DNA of 64,000 nucleotides from Phytopseudomonas straminea (GCF_900112645.1 NZ_FOMO01000007.1:124001-188000), one strand, 5' to 3'. Counted from the first letter of the stretch, positions 33,441 to 45,173 are shown. Notes: generated from the letters alone by a model not told the origin. Numbers and translations are program-made.

Positions 33441-34244
33441 TCAGTGCAGCGCGGGTTGCGCACTGGATTGGCGCAGCCGATCCCCGAGTTTCAGCCGTTG
33501 GGCGGGGTCTTCGCACAGCAGCAGGGCCCGCTGCACATCGAAGCGTTCAGCTTGGGAGCAATCTAGGTGGCGATAAAGCTCGGCCCTGGCCAGGTGGTCG
33601 TTAACGTTTGGCGCGGCCAGTTGCAGCACCCGCTCGGCATCCTTCAAAGCACTGATGTAGTCCTCTGCCTGGGCGTGCAAATGGCGCAAGTTGCGCGACA
33701 GGCGCAGGATCATGCCGCGGGCGTCGCAGCTCGCCATATGTTCGGCGCTCAGCTGGGCATGGGGGCCGAGGTAGCGCAGCAGTAACTCGCGGCAGTCGCG
33801 GGTGTACAGTCGTCGCCCGCCGCAGGGGTCGAGCAGGTGGTCGGCGCCAGGCACACGCAGCAGAAAGTAGCCGGGAAACCCGACGCCCTGCAGCGGGATA
33901 TTCAGCCGACGCGCCAGTTCCAGGGCGATCAGCGCGATGCTCAGCGGCTGGCCGCGGCGTCGTTGCAGCACCTTGTGCAGCAAGGCGGCTTGTGGGCGTA
34001 CCGGGCTGTCGTCATCGTCATAGAAATGCAGGTCACTGAGGCGGCGCAACAAGGGCTGCGCCAGTTCCTGGGGCGGGAAGTTGGGCAGGCCGGAGTCGAC
34101 CTGATGCTTGAGGTGCTCGAGCTCGCGCAGGAGCTGCTGGGGCTCCACCGCCGGATCGTGCTCGGCAGCGACCCAGAGTGCGGCTTCGAAAAACGCCGGC
34201 TGTTCGGCGTTCAGACAGGCAAGGCAGTGATCGCGCGCGCTCAT
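33441..34244 (-). CDS. SirB1-family protein (transglutaminase-like with TPR region)
   Basis: The 267-residue protein matches the SirB1/YchA family: a transglutaminase-like N-terminal domain (LLHKVLQRRRGQPLSIALIALELARRL, VGFPGYFLLRVP) and C-terminal TPR-like helices. The function is unknown. ATG at 34244 is chosen because GGGAGGTGTCC precedes it; a GTG two codons upstream overlaps that ribosome site. It lies upstream of gcvH on the same strand, separated by 292 bases with probable promoter elements. Confidence 0.85.
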   Translation of the reverse strand: MSARDHCLACLNAEQPAFFEAALWVAAEHDPAVEPQQLLRELEHLKHQVDSGLPNFPPQELAQPLLRRLSDLHFYDDDDSPVRPQAALLHKVLQRRRGQPLSIALIALELARRLNIPLQGVGFPGYFLLRVPGADHLLDPCGGRRLYTRDCRELLLRYLGPHAQLSAEHMASCDARGMILRLSRNLRHLHAQAEDYISALKDAERVLQLAAPNVNDHLARAELYRHLDCSQAERFDVQRALLLCEDPAQRLKLGDRLRQSSAQPALH

Positions 34245-34338
34245 GGACACCTCCCGGGGGATGTGCCTGTTTTAGCTGTGCGCGCGCCGGCCGTCCAGCC
34301 CGGAAAAGCGAAGAGATGTTAACGGCGCAGCCTGGCGG

Positions 34339-34602
34339 TCACTCTGTTTCCGGCAGGCTGCCCAGTTCGCCGAGGGCATCGGGCTGATTCTTGAACGCCT
34401 TGGCGAACACGTCGCGATTTCTGGCCATGTAGATCCCCAGCTCCTCGCCTTGGTCTTCGCTGAGCGACGGCACCGCCTTCTGCAGTACATCGCTGAGCAG
34501 CTCGGCCAGCTCCAGCATCTTGTCGTGACGATCTGCTTCGGCCTTATCCATAAACAAACGCTCCGGGTCGCGACTGCTGCGGTACACCACTTCGACGGCC
34601 AT
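34339..34602 (-). CDS. yebG: YebG-family SOS-induced protein
   Basis: The 87-residue protein begins MAVEVVYRSSRDPERLFMDKAEADRHDKMLELAE (shown in part), the YebG signature, and is of normal length. YebG is a DNA-damage-inducible protein of unclear function. A perfect LexA box, CTGT-N8-ACAG, lies 37 bases upstream of the start, so SOS regulation is directly supported by the sequence. Confidence 0.92.
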   Translation of the reverse strand: MAVEVVYRSSRDPERLFMDKAEADRHDKMLELAELLSDVLQKAVPSLSEDQGEELGIYMARNRDVFAKAFKNQPDALGELGSLPETE

Positions 34603-34638
34603 TCATCACCTCTACGCCTTCGCTGATAATTAAAAATA

Positions 34639-34654
34639 CTGTTCATGCATACAG
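34639..34654. promoter_or_regulatory. LexA (SOS) box
   Basis: CTGTTCATGCATACAG is a perfect CTGT-N8-ACAG box with an AT-rich spacer, located between yebG (leftward) and psiE (rightward). Confidence 0.88.
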
Positions 34655-34854
34655 TTGTGGCGAGCTTACTCGACTGCGCTGCGTTTGAACAGCGTAAACC
34701 TGGCCGCGAGATTCGCCATCCCATGTGCCTTTCCCATGTTCTGGCGCTTCTGTTTGCCAGCGCAGCCGCCTCGCTGGTCTTGTTCCTGCATGGGAATGTC
34801 ACGCGGGCGCGCCATCATCGGCGCCAGGCTGTATCAATCTGAAAGGGGAATGCC

Positions 34855-35328
34855 ATGAAGTGGGTCGACGATAGCCGCAAGCGGATGCACAAGGGCGCGA
34901 ATTCGATCGGTAATCTATTCGTCGAGGGCTTTCATTACCTGGGGCTGTTCGCCATCGGAGCGGCGACCGCCTGGGCCTCGGTCGGCGCATTTCTAGGCAT
35001 GGTGGAAAAGGGCAGTGCCAGCGTGGACGACATCCTGCTGCTGTTCATCTATCTGGAGCTGGGGGCGATGGTCGGCATCTATTTCAAGACCAACCATTTG
35101 CCGATCCGCTTTCTGCTGTACATCGCCATCACCGCGCTGACCCGTTACCTGATCGGCGACGTATCCCATCACAAGGCGCCGGACATTGGCCTGCTGTACC
35201 TGTGCGGCGGCATCTTCTTCCTGGCACTGTCGGTGCTGGCGGTGCGTTTCGCGTCCTACAAGTTTCCGTCCAGCAAGGCCATCGACTCGACCGGCGAAGT
35301 GGTGGGCGACAACTACTCCGAGCGCTGA
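34855..35328 (+). CDS. psiE: phosphate-starvation-inducible PsiE family membrane protein
   Basis: The 157-residue protein has four hydrophobic helices and the PsiE-typical core ILLLFIYLELGAMVGIYFKTNHLPIRFLLYIAITALTRY (shown in part). PsiE is an inner-membrane protein of unknown activity induced by phosphate starvation in E. coli. AAAGGGGAATGCC precedes the ATG. I saw no clear Pho box. It converges with the helicase gene, with 6 bases between stops. Confidence 0.9.
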   Translation: MKWVDDSRKRMHKGANSIGNLFVEGFHYLGLFAIGAATAWASVGAFLGMVEKGSASVDDILLLFIYLELGAMVGIYFKTNHLPIRFLLYIAITALTRYLIGDVSHHKAPDIGLLYLCGGIFFLALSVLAVRFASYKFPSSKAIDSTGEVVGDNYSER

Positions 35329-35334
35329 TGGCGC

Positions 35335-37968
<2,634 letters not shown>

Positions 37969-38076
37969 CAGACGAGCTCTCTGGGGACAAGACTAGGTTC
38001 GGCATGGCACTGTGAAAACGATGGCAAGCCGCCGATGGTCTCACAGCTTGTCGGGCAATGGCAGACCCTAGCTGGC

Positions 38077-38322
38077 TCAGGCGCGTTCGGCAGGCGTCTC
38101 GGTCTTGAGAGCGCCACGAATGTTCATCGCGCCCAGGCACAACTGCAGCACAATCAATGCGTAGGCGTGGCTGTAGAGCCCCCAGATGATCCACAAGAGG
38201 TTGCTGGCCATGAACACCCAGAAGCCCAGATTACGGCGGTGGCGCTGCTTGGAGGCGACCAGCCAGGCAGCGATGACGGTGATCAGCATGGCCGGCCATT
38301 GCAGCCAGTCGAGGTATTCCAT
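38077..38322 (-). CDS. small membrane protein with two or three helices
   Basis: The 81-residue protein has hydrophobic segments WPAMLITVIAAWLVAS, LGFWVFMASNLLWIIWGLYSHAYALIVLQLCLGAMNI (in part) and a charged tail. The layout resembles half-transporter or SWEET-like small proteins but no residue signature proves it. GGATGCCTT precedes the ATG. Function unknown. Confidence 0.7.
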   Translation of the reverse strand: MEYLDWLQWPAMLITVIAAWLVASKQRHRRNLGFWVFMASNLLWIIWGLYSHAYALIVLQLCLGAMNIRGALKTETPAERA

Positions 38323-38385
38323 AAGGCATCCGCAAACTGAGAGTACTCAGTAGCGACCCTTGCCCGGACGCGGACGTTCGACCTT

Positions 38386-39798
38386 TCAGATCGGATTGCT
38401 CTCGCGCTGTGCCTTGTCAGCGTACATTTCGGCGTCGGCCATGCGCAGCAGTTCGCTGGCCGTAGTGCCGTCCGTCGGTGCGATGGCGATACCGAGGCTG
38501 ACACCCACCTGTAGATTTTGGCCATTGAATACGATGGGATCGCTCAGTTCTTCTTCTATGCGCTGGCCCAGGCGAATGGCTGCTGCCCTATCCAGACCGG
38601 GCAGCAGCACGGCGAACTCGTCACCGCCAAGACGTGCCGGTACGTCGATGCTGCGTAGCAGGCCGCGTAGCCGGCGGGCGCTGACTTTGAGTACCTCGTC
38701 GCCCGCAGCGTGGCCAAAGCGGTCGTTGATCTGCTTGAAGTGATCCAGGTCGATCATCATCAGCGCGAAGGACGCCGAGCGCCCCTTGGTCAACGCATTG
38801 GTGACGCTCAGGTCGAATACCCGGCGATTCGGCAACTCGGTTAGCGGGTCCTGATGGGCCAGGGTGTCAAGCGGCCGCAGCAGGTGCCGGCCGATCAGCG
38901 CCACTACCAGGGCAGACAGCGCCAGGCTGGCTAGCAGCAGATAGCGCTGGAAACGTTCGATACGCTCGTAGGCAGCCATGTGCTGGTTCAGTGATTTGCC
39001 TGCGATCAGCAGTACTTCGCTGGCCTTCTGGGCATTGAAATTGTGCAGCGCCACCGAGCGCATCAGGTACTCGTCGTTCTCGTCCTGCAGTGTCCACTCG
39101 GCCCCGTCGACCAGCGCCGCGGGGTTGCTCAGCAAGCGCTCGAAGCTGCTTTCAAGGGTATTGCCGTGCAGTTGCCAGGCGCCGTCCTGGCCGCGTGACA
39201 GGAATACGAACTCGGTATCGGTGGTCTGCTTGAGCGCTTCAGCCAACTCGGTGTTAATGGCGAAACCCAGAGTCAGTTCAGCCTGGGGCGTAGGCATGTT
39301 CACCACGCGGTGGATCAGCTGGTAAAGCACACCGCTTTGACTGCGCAGCAGGCTCACCGGTTGCGCGCCCGGGCTGCCCGCCTGTGCAGCGGCCTTGAGT
39401 AGCGGGGCAATGTCGGCCTGTTGCAGTTCCTTGGGCACACTGGCAATCAGCTGGCGGTCGAGCGTATTGAGCAGAGCGATGTCGGCCTTCAGGCGCTTGC
39501 TGTGGTTGCTCAGCATGGATTCGATGGTCGAGCGCTCAGCGGTGGCGATGGCTTCCTTGAGGCCATAGTCAGCGGCCAGCACAGCAGCGCCCTGAGTCAG
39601 TTGGCGCTGGCGCAGTTCCAATAACTCGTCGACCACCTGGGTGGTGGTCTGCAGGCTTTTGCTGATGGTTTCTTCGACGATGCTGCGGTTGGTGCGAGCG
39701 CTCACCAGGTAGATGACCACCTGCACGCTCAGCAACGCCACGAGCAGTACCACGATGATGCGTCGTTCCTGAGTCTTGATGTGCCGGCTGCTTCTCAT
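38386..39798 (-). CDS. membrane-bound diguanylate cyclase
   Basis: The 470-residue protein has an N-terminal membrane helix (about 14-34), an extracytoplasmic sensor region of about 250 residues of CHASE4-like character, a second membrane helix (about 283-305), and a GGDEF domain. The active-site GGDEF begins at residue 391 and the inhibitory I-site RSID (Arg382, Asp385) lies 5 residues before it, so the enzyme should make c-di-GMP and be feedback inhibited. The gene is not in an obvious operon. Confidence 0.92.
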   Translation of the reverse strand: MRSSRHIKTQERRIIVVLLVALLSVQVVIYLVSARTNRSIVEETISKSLQTTTQVVDELLELRQRQLTQGAAVLAADYGLKEAIATAERSTIESMLSNHSKRLKADIALLNTLDRQLIASVPKELQQADIAPLLKAAAQAGSPGAQPVSLLRSQSGVLYQLIHRVVNMPTPQAELTLGFAINTELAEALKQTTDTEFVFLSRGQDGAWQLHGNTLESSFERLLSNPAALVDGAEWTLQDENDEYLMRSVALHNFNAQKASEVLLIAGKSLNQHMAAYERIERFQRYLLLASLALSALVVALIGRHLLRPLDTLAHQDPLTELPNRRVFDLSVTNALTKGRSASFALMMIDLDHFKQINDRFGHAAGDEVLKVSARRLRGLLRSIDVPARLGGDEFAVLLPGLDRAAAIRLGQRIEEELSDPIVFNGQNLQVGVSLGIAIAPTDGTTASELLRMADAEMYADKAQRESNPI

Positions 39799-39864
39799 CG
39801 ACGTTCCATTCCCTATGGTTGTTATCGAGTGTAGAGCAGCGATTGGCCGACAGGAGTCAGCTGG

Positions 39865-40251
39865 TCAGGAAGTCCGTTTGAAGATGCGCTCCGAGAACAA
39901 CATTTGCGCGAGCAACGGATAGGCCAGGTAATGCAGGATGAAGAGCAGTACGCCCATGGGGCTGGGCTCGTCCTGTAGGCTCATCATGGTCAGCAGTAAG
40001 GCATACAGCAGGGCGAGGATGCCACCGTACAGCCACACCAGGCGCCGCCGTTCCCCGCGGGTTGGCGGGCGGCGTTGGCGCCAGGCGAATACAAGTGCCA
40101 TCAGTGCTGCGATGCTGGCGGCGATCACCAGGGTCGCCAGCACGCCACCAAGTTTGACGAAGCTGCGCAGCAGCACATTGAGCACCACGGCCGCCGCCAC
40201 ACCGATGAGGGCGTAACGCAGCATGGCGACGGGCTGTTGGGAAGGCGGCAT
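39865..40251 (-). CDS. hypothetical four-helix membrane protein
   Basis: The 128-residue protein has four hydrophobic segments (for example MLRYALIGVAAAVVLNVLLR and LVWLYGGILALLYALLLTMM). It could belong to the small ABZJ_00895-type membrane family, which is uncertain. The start is ambiguous: ATG at 40251 or 40224, neither with a good ribosome site. Confidence 0.6.
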   Translation of the reverse strand: MPPSQQPVAMLRYALIGVAAAVVLNVLLRSFVKLGGVLATLVIAASIAALMALVFAWRQRRPPTRGERRRLVWLYGGILALLYALLLTMMSLQDEPSPMGVLLFILHYLAYPLLAQMLFSERIFKRTS

Positions 40252-40308
40252 GGCGACAGGGCTCGGCGGTGGCGATGATGCTTGGAGTCTCGCCTGTGAA
40301 TTCAGGTT

Positions 40309-41139
40309 CTACAAGCGGCGATCCAGGCCGAAGCGGCGGCTCAGCACGCGGTCGAGCAGGGCGCCTGGCAGCAGCGCCGAGAGCAGCGGCAGGGCGCGGC
40401 TGCCATTGCCCAGGCGCAATACCCTTGGACGCTTGGCACTGGCCACGGCAGCGTATACGTTGCGCGCCACGTGGCTGGCCGGTGTCGGATTGTCTTGCGA
40501 GGCGATGGCGCGGGCGCGAATGCCGTCACGCATCGGCCACCATGGCGACTGCTCGCCGATCAGTTGTTCGGCCTGGCGACTGGCGTGGGTGCCGAAGCTG
40601 GATTCGATCGCACCCGGCTGCACTTCCATCACACCGACGCCAAATGGCGCCAGCTCCAGCCGCAGTGCGTCGCTCAAAGCATGCACCGCAGCCTTTGAGG
40701 CGCAATAAGCGCCGGCGAACGGTGTCACCAGTACGGCGGAAACACTGCCGATATTGATCACCAAACCCTTGTTCTGGCGCAGTAGCGGAAACAGCGCGCG
40801 GGTCACGTTGACCAGGGAGAACACGTTGGTTTCGAACTGCGCGCGCATGGCGGCAGCGCCGCCGTCGAGCAGTGGGCCCATGGCGCCGTAGCCGGCATTG
40901 TTGATCAGCACGTCGAGCCCGCCGATGCGTTCCTTGAGCGTGGCGGCCAGCTGCTCGACCGCGGCTGCATCGTTGACGTCCAGCTGCACGGCGTTGAACC
41001 CTGCTTCGCTCAGGCGCGCCACGTCTTCGCGCTTGCGGGCGCTTGCCCAGACCTCATACCCCTGTTGCGCGAAGGTGTCGGCCAGTGCCCGGCCAATGCC
41101 GCTGGAGCAGCCAGTGATCAGAACCCTAGGGTGACTCAT
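40309..41139 (-). CDS. short-chain dehydrogenase/reductase
   Basis: The 276-residue SDR has TGCSSGIG (cofactor), INNAG, and the catalytic YCASK motif in its middle part. The longer C-terminal region with a hydrophobic end (ALPLLSALLPGALLDRVLSRRF) suggests membrane association. It is similar in layout to SDRs acting on lipids or steroids, but the substrate is unknown. GGATTACCC precedes the ATG. Confidence 0.87.
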   Translation of the reverse strand: MSHPRVLITGCSSGIGRALADTFAQQGYEVWASARKREDVARLSEAGFNAVQLDVNDAAAVEQLAATLKERIGGLDVLINNAGYGAMGPLLDGGAAAMRAQFETNVFSLVNVTRALFPLLRQNKGLVINIGSVSAVLVTPFAGAYCASKAAVHALSDALRLELAPFGVGVMEVQPGAIESSFGTHASRQAEQLIGEQSPWWPMRDGIRARAIASQDNPTPASHVARNVYAAVASAKRPRVLRLGNGSRALPLLSALLPGALLDRVLSRRFGLDRRL

Positions 41140-41183
41140 GGGTAATCCTTGTGATTGTTGTTGTGTGGATCGTGAAAGGGCGG

Positions 41184-41648
41184 CTAACGACTGAAGGTGC
41201 CCTGCAACTGCTCGGCGCGGAATTCCAGGGTACTGGCGCGGTAGCCGCTGCGCAGCGTAGGCAGCGGCAGGCAGCTTTGCCAGTCGGCACCGGGTAGCAG
41301 CTCGCCGGGGCCGCTGTAGCGCGGCGTCTCGTACAGGCGCTGCGCCAGGTTGACACTGTCACCTGGCCGGTAGGCGCTGACCTGCCAATGCAGTTCCTGC
41401 AGTGCGGCGTCGCTGCCGTTGTGCAGGTACAGCTCCAGTGGGCGGTCAGCGGGGCAGCGTTCGGGGGCGTAGCTCAGGCGCAATTCCAGGTGAGCCAGGT
41501 TGCGATTCTCACGGTTTTCCTGCCACAGCACCCAGCTCGCCACCATGCCCAGCCCGGCCAGCGCCGCCAGTGAAATAGGCAGGGCCTTGGCCGGGTAGCG
41601 GATCAGCAGAATGAACCAGCTGAGAACCAGAATCGCGCCGAAAATCAT
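41184..41648 (-). CDS. hypothetical membrane-anchored protein
   Basis: The 154-residue protein has two N-terminal hydrophobic segments (ILVLSWFILLIRYPA and ISLAALAGLGMVASWVLW) followed by a soluble region with a two-Cys pattern (APERCPADRPLELYLHN, WQSCLPLPTL). The soluble part has a beta-sandwich-like character. Homologues are sometimes named multidrug transporter, which the sequence does not support. It lies 44 bases upstream of the SDR gene on the same strand. Confidence 0.65.
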   Translation of the reverse strand: MIFGAILVLSWFILLIRYPAKALPISLAALAGLGMVASWVLWQENRENRNLAHLELRLSYAPERCPADRPLELYLHNGSDAALQELHWQVSAYRPGDSVNLAQRLYETPRYSGPGELLPGADWQSCLPLPTLRSGYRASTLEFRAEQLQGTFSR

Positions 41649-41784
41649 GGCTGGACCTTGAATGTCGAGTGTCTGCCAATCCTACACAAGGCCGATGGGC
41701 TCGGCACCCGCCCAGGGGTTGGTGGATGTTTCGCCAGGGGCTGTTTCTCGCCGCCATGCAACTCATGCTGAAGCGCCTGGGCCT

Positions 41785-42564
41785 TCACTCCGGCGCGTGG
41801 TCGCGCAGGAACACCAGCTTGTCGGCGCTCGAATCCTTTGCCGAGAAGCGGTAGCCCTGGTCGTTGAAATCCTTGAGGTGCTTTGGATCGGTCACGCGTT
41901 CCTTGATCACGTGGCGGGCCATCAGACCGCGGGCTTTCTTGGCGTAGAAGCTGATGATCTTGTACTGACCGTTCTTCAGGTCCTTGAATTCGGTGTCGAG
42001 GATTCGCGCTTTCAGCACCTTGCGCTTGACCGCCCCGAAGTATTCATTGGATGCCAGGTTGAGCAGCACGTCGTCGCCCTGGGCGGCCAGCGCCTGATTC
42101 AGCCATTCGCTGATGGGCTCGCCCCAAAACGCGTAGAGGTCCTTGCCGCGGGCGTTGGCCAGCTTGGTACCCATTTCCAGGCGGTAGGGCATCATCAGGT
42201 CCAGCGGGCGCAGCAGCCCGTACAGGCCGGAGAGCATGCGCAAGTGCTGCTGGGCGAAATCGAAGTCGGCCTCGCTGAAGCTTTCCGCGTCCAGCCCGGT
42301 GTACACGTCGCCCTTGAAGGCCAGCAGCGCCTGCTTGGCGTTCTCTGGCGTGAAGTCCGGCGTCCAGCTGCCGAAGCGCGCTGCGTTGAGGCCGGCCAGT
42401 TTGTCGGAGAGGTGCATCAACTCGGCGATCTGCGCCGGCGTGAAGTCGCGCAGCTGGGTGACCAGTTCCTGGGAATGGTCGAGAAATTCGGGCTGGGTAA
42501 AGCGCGAAGTGACCGGTGCGCTTTCGTAGTCCAGGGTCTTGGCGGGGGAAATCACCATCAGCAT
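41785..42564 (-). CDS. yaaA: peroxide stress protein YaaA
   Basis: The 259-residue DUF328 protein begins MLMVISPAKTLDYES and has FKGDVYTGLDAES and LSGLYGLLRPLDLMMPYRLEMGTKL (in part), all family hallmarks. YaaA lowers free iron and limits oxidative damage during peroxide stress in E. coli. AAGGAGACGACTC precedes the ATG. No OxyR site was identified by eye. Confidence 0.94.
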   Translation of the reverse strand: MLMVISPAKTLDYESAPVTSRFTQPEFLDHSQELVTQLRDFTPAQIAELMHLSDKLAGLNAARFGSWTPDFTPENAKQALLAFKGDVYTGLDAESFSEADFDFAQQHLRMLSGLYGLLRPLDLMMPYRLEMGTKLANARGKDLYAFWGEPISEWLNQALAAQGDDVLLNLASNEYFGAVKRKVLKARILDTEFKDLKNGQYKIISFYAKKARGLMARHVIKERVTDPKHLKDFNDQGYRFSAKDSSADKLVFLRDHAPE

Positions 42565-42950
42565 GAGTCGTCTCCTTCGGCGGAGCGGCGATTCTAGCCG
42601 ATTCGGCAGGGCCCGCGTGGAGCAAGGCAGCAGGCTGGACTCATGACTCTAGTGGGCGATAAGTGCCGCTGCCAAGGTCATTCGTCCAACCGACAAATAA
42701 AAATAAAAAAACTGAAAAGATCATTTGCCTGTCACATTTTTTGGAGTATCAACGAACTGTGGTTTGCGACGAACCGGGCATGAAGGCCGGCCCGTGCAGA
42801 CCACGCCTTGAAAGACCGCCGAACCCTGCAGACAGGTGGCGGCCCTCGGCCCTCATCCGTTTGCGGCGCTCCTGATCGGGAGTCGGTGGTCCTGTGTGGC
42901 GGAGCGCCGTCCTGGCATTCCGTCGCTGGATCCGACAAGAGGTGACGAGT
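42565..42950 (+). other. structured upstream region of the PhoH-like gene
   Basis: The 386-base region has an AT-rich promoter-like zone (42695-42745, ACAAATAAAAATAAAAAAACTG) and then about 200 GC-rich bases before the PhoH-like start. GGCGCTCC at 42865-42872 pairs exactly with GGAGCGCC at 42901-42908, enclosing 28 bases. No gene is evident. The leader could be a regulatory 5' untranslated region. Confidence 0.5.
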
Positions 42951-44342
42951 ATGGATGACCACGGACGCATCAAGCCCACCGCCCCAACCTTGTACGCCCT
43001 CGACACCAATGTCCTGATTCACGATCCCAACGCGCTGCTCAATTTCCAGGAACACCACGTCGCCATCCCGATGACGGTGCTGGAGGAACTCGACAAGCTG
43101 AAAACCGGCAAACAGGGCGTCGCCGCTGAATGCCGGCAAGCCATCCGCCTGATTGACAAGATTCTCGATGGAGCCACCCCCGAGGAGGTCGAGCACGGGG
43201 TGCCGATCCAGCGCGACAAGAGCGGCCCCTGCGGTTTTCTGTCGATTCTTATGAGCAAGAGTGCGGCGCCGGTCACCTGGCTGCCGGAAGACCTCAACGA
43301 CAACAAGATCATCAACCAGCTGGTGGAGCTAAAGTCACGGCGCCCGGGCATGTCCGTGGTGCTGGTGACCAAGGACATCAACATGCGCCTGAAGGCGCGT
43401 GGCTGCGGGCTGGATTCCGAGGATTACCACACCGACCAACTGGTCGACGACATCTCGCTGCTGTCCAAGGGTTACCACGACGTCGAGGGTGCCTTCTGGG
43501 ATCGCGTCGCCAAGGTCGATACCCGCCAGGGTCATGGGCGTACCTGGCACCGCGTGCAGCTCAGCGAAGACTTGCCGGCGGTCAACGTCAATGAATTCAT
43601 CATCGACGAGCAGGGCTTCGTCGGCTGGGTCAAGGAGGTCGAGGGCAACGAGCTGCTGATTCTCGATCTGCACCAGGAGCCGCTGCTGCATCAGGAGGCC
43701 TGGGGGCTCAAACCGAGGGACATCCACCAGGCGCTGGCGCTCTACGCGCTGCTCGACCCGGACATTCACCTGGTCAACCTGACCGGCGCCGCCGGCTCGG
43801 GCAAGACCATCCTGGCGCTGGCGGCGGCCATCGAACAGACCATGGTCAGCAAGCGCTACCGGCGCATCATCGCCACCCGTTCGGTACAGGGCCTGGACCA
43901 GGAAATCGGCTTTCTGCCCGGCACCGAGGCCGAGAAGATGGAGCCCTGGCTGGGCGCCATCACCGACAACCTCGAAGCCCTGCACATGGATGACGAGAAC
44001 ACCCATGGCAGCGTCGACTACATCCTGCAAAAGGTGCCCCTGCAGTTCAAATCCCTGAACTACATTCGCGGGCGCAGCTTCCAGCAGAGCCTGATCCTGA
44101 TCGACGAATGCCAGAACCTCACCCCGCACCAGATGAAGACCATCATCACCCGTGCCGGCAATGGCTCCAAGGTGATCTGCCTGGGCAACCTGGCGCAGAT
44201 CGATACGCCGTACCTTTCGGCGCCCAGCTCGGGGCTGACCTACCTCACCGAGCGCTTCAAGGGCTTCGAGCACGGTGTGCACATCACCCTGCAGGGCGTG
44301 CCGCGCTCGATCCTCGCCGAGTACGCCGAAAGCCACATGTAA
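42951..44342 (+). CDS. PIN-PhoH family ATPase (YlaK/PhoH2 type)
   Basis: The 463-residue protein combines an N-terminal PIN ribonuclease domain (ALDTNVLIHDP, with Asp18 and the downstream acidic residues) and a C-terminal PhoH ATPase domain with Walker A GAAGSGKT at 279-286 and the Walker B LILIDECQNLTPHQMK. PhoH2-type proteins are RNA helicase/ribonucleases in other bacteria. Cellular role here is unknown. The ATG at 42951 follows AAGAGGTGACGAGT; the 19-residue upstream frame is not homologous. Confidence 0.92.
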   Translation: MDDHGRIKPTAPTLYALDTNVLIHDPNALLNFQEHHVAIPMTVLEELDKLKTGKQGVAAECRQAIRLIDKILDGATPEEVEHGVPIQRDKSGPCGFLSILMSKSAAPVTWLPEDLNDNKIINQLVELKSRRPGMSVVLVTKDINMRLKARGCGLDSEDYHTDQLVDDISLLSKGYHDVEGAFWDRVAKVDTRQGHGRTWHRVQLSEDLPAVNVNEFIIDEQGFVGWVKEVEGNELLILDLHQEPLLHQEAWGLKPRDIHQALALYALLDPDIHLVNLTGAAGSGKTILALAAAIEQTMVSKRYRRIIATRSVQGLDQEIGFLPGTEAEKMEPWLGAITDNLEALHMDDENTHGSVDYILQKVPLQFKSLNYIRGRSFQQSLILIDECQNLTPHQMKTIITRAGNGSKVICLGNLAQIDTPYLSAPSSGLTYLTERFKGFEHGVHITLQGVPRSILAEYAESHM

Positions 44343-44350
44343 CCCCTCGC

Positions 44351-44375
44351 CCCGGAGCCGCCTGGCGGCTCCGGG
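44351..44375. terminator. hairpin after the PhoH-like gene
   Basis: CCCGGAGCCGC-CTG-GCGGCTCCGGG is an 11-bp perfect stem-loop 8 bases after the stop codon. It lacks a T run, so the termination mechanism is uncertain. Confidence 0.5.
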
Positions 44376-44396
44376 CATTCATTGCGGCGCGCATGG

Positions 44397-44425
44397 TTTG
44401 CAGGGGCCGGTGCGGGGCCTACAAT
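44397..44425 (+). promoter_or_regulatory. sigma70 promoter of moaCDE
   Basis: TTTGCA (44397-44402), a 17-base spacer and TACAAT (44420-44425) lie 29 bases upstream of the moaC start codon. Confidence 0.65.
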
Positions 44426-44453
44426 CGCCAGGTTTTCTACTTGGAGATTGTCC

Positions 44454-44933
44454 GTGCTGACCCATCTCGACTCCCAGGGGCGCGCCAATATGGTCGACGT
44501 CAGCGACAAGGCGCAGACCGTGCGTGAGGCCGTGGCCGAGGCCCGGGTGCGCATGCTGCCCACCACGCTGCAGATGATCGTCGACGGTGAGCACCCCAAG
44601 GGCGATGTCTTCGCCGTGGCGCGTATCGCCGGCATCCAGGCCGCGAAAAAGACGTCCGATCTGATTCCGTTGTGTCATCCGCTGATGCTCACCAGCGTCA
44701 AGGTCGAGCTGCGGGCCGATGGCGACGACGCCGTACTGATCCGCGCGCGCTGCAAACTCACCGGCCAGACCGGCGTGGAGATGGAAGCGCTGACCGCCGC
44801 CAGTGTCGCGGCGCTGACCATCTATGACATGTGCAAGGCGGTGGATCGCGGCATGATCATCGAGCAGGTGCGCCTGCTGGAAAAACTCGGTGGCAAGAGC
44901 GGCCACTTCCTGGCAGGCGAGGGCGAGCGATGA
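44454..44933 (+). CDS. moaC: cyclic pyranopterin monophosphate synthase
   Basis: The 159-residue enzyme converts the MoaA product to cyclic pyranopterin monophosphate in molybdenum cofactor synthesis. LIPLCHPLMLTSVKVEL, TGVEMEALTAASVAALTIYDMCKAVD (in part) and GGKSGHF are conserved. The start is GTG (after TTGGAGATTGTCC), giving VLTHLDSQG. It overlaps moaD by 4 bases (ATGA). Confidence 0.96.
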   Translation: MLTHLDSQGRANMVDVSDKAQTVREAVAEARVRMLPTTLQMIVDGEHPKGDVFAVARIAGIQAAKKTSDLIPLCHPLMLTSVKVELRADGDDAVLIRARCKLTGQTGVEMEALTAASVAALTIYDMCKAVDRGMIIEQVRLLEKLGGKSGHFLAGEGER

Positions 44934-45172
44934 TCCACGTGCAGTATTTCGCCCGTTATCGCGAAACCCTGGGGCTGGATGCCGAGGAGCTACCGGGCGA
45001 TTTCGCGACCCTCGATGAATTGCGCCTGCACCTGCTGGCCCGCGGCGGCGCCTGGGAGGTGCTCGCCGAGCGCGGCCTGATGTGCGCCCGCAACGAAGAA
45101 CTCTGCGCGTTGAGTGAGGCGCTGGTCGACGGGGATGCAGTGGCGTTCTTCCCCACGGTCACCGGAGGCTGA
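44930..45172 (+). CDS. moaD: molybdopterin synthase sulfur carrier subunit
   Basis: The 80-residue ubiquitin-like protein ends in the thiocarboxylate-forming Gly-Gly (FFPTVTGG). It donates sulfur to MoaE for dithiolene formation. It overlaps moaC by ATGA and ends 1 base before the moaE start. Confidence 0.95.
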   Translation: MIHVQYFARYRETLGLDAEELPGDFATLDELRLHLLARGGAWEVLAERGLMCARNEELCALSEALVDGDAVAFFPTVTGG

Positions 45173-45173
45173 G

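Noticed and set aside
41184..41648. Multidrug transporter
   Set aside because: Only two hydrophobic segments and a soluble domain; no transporter motifs.
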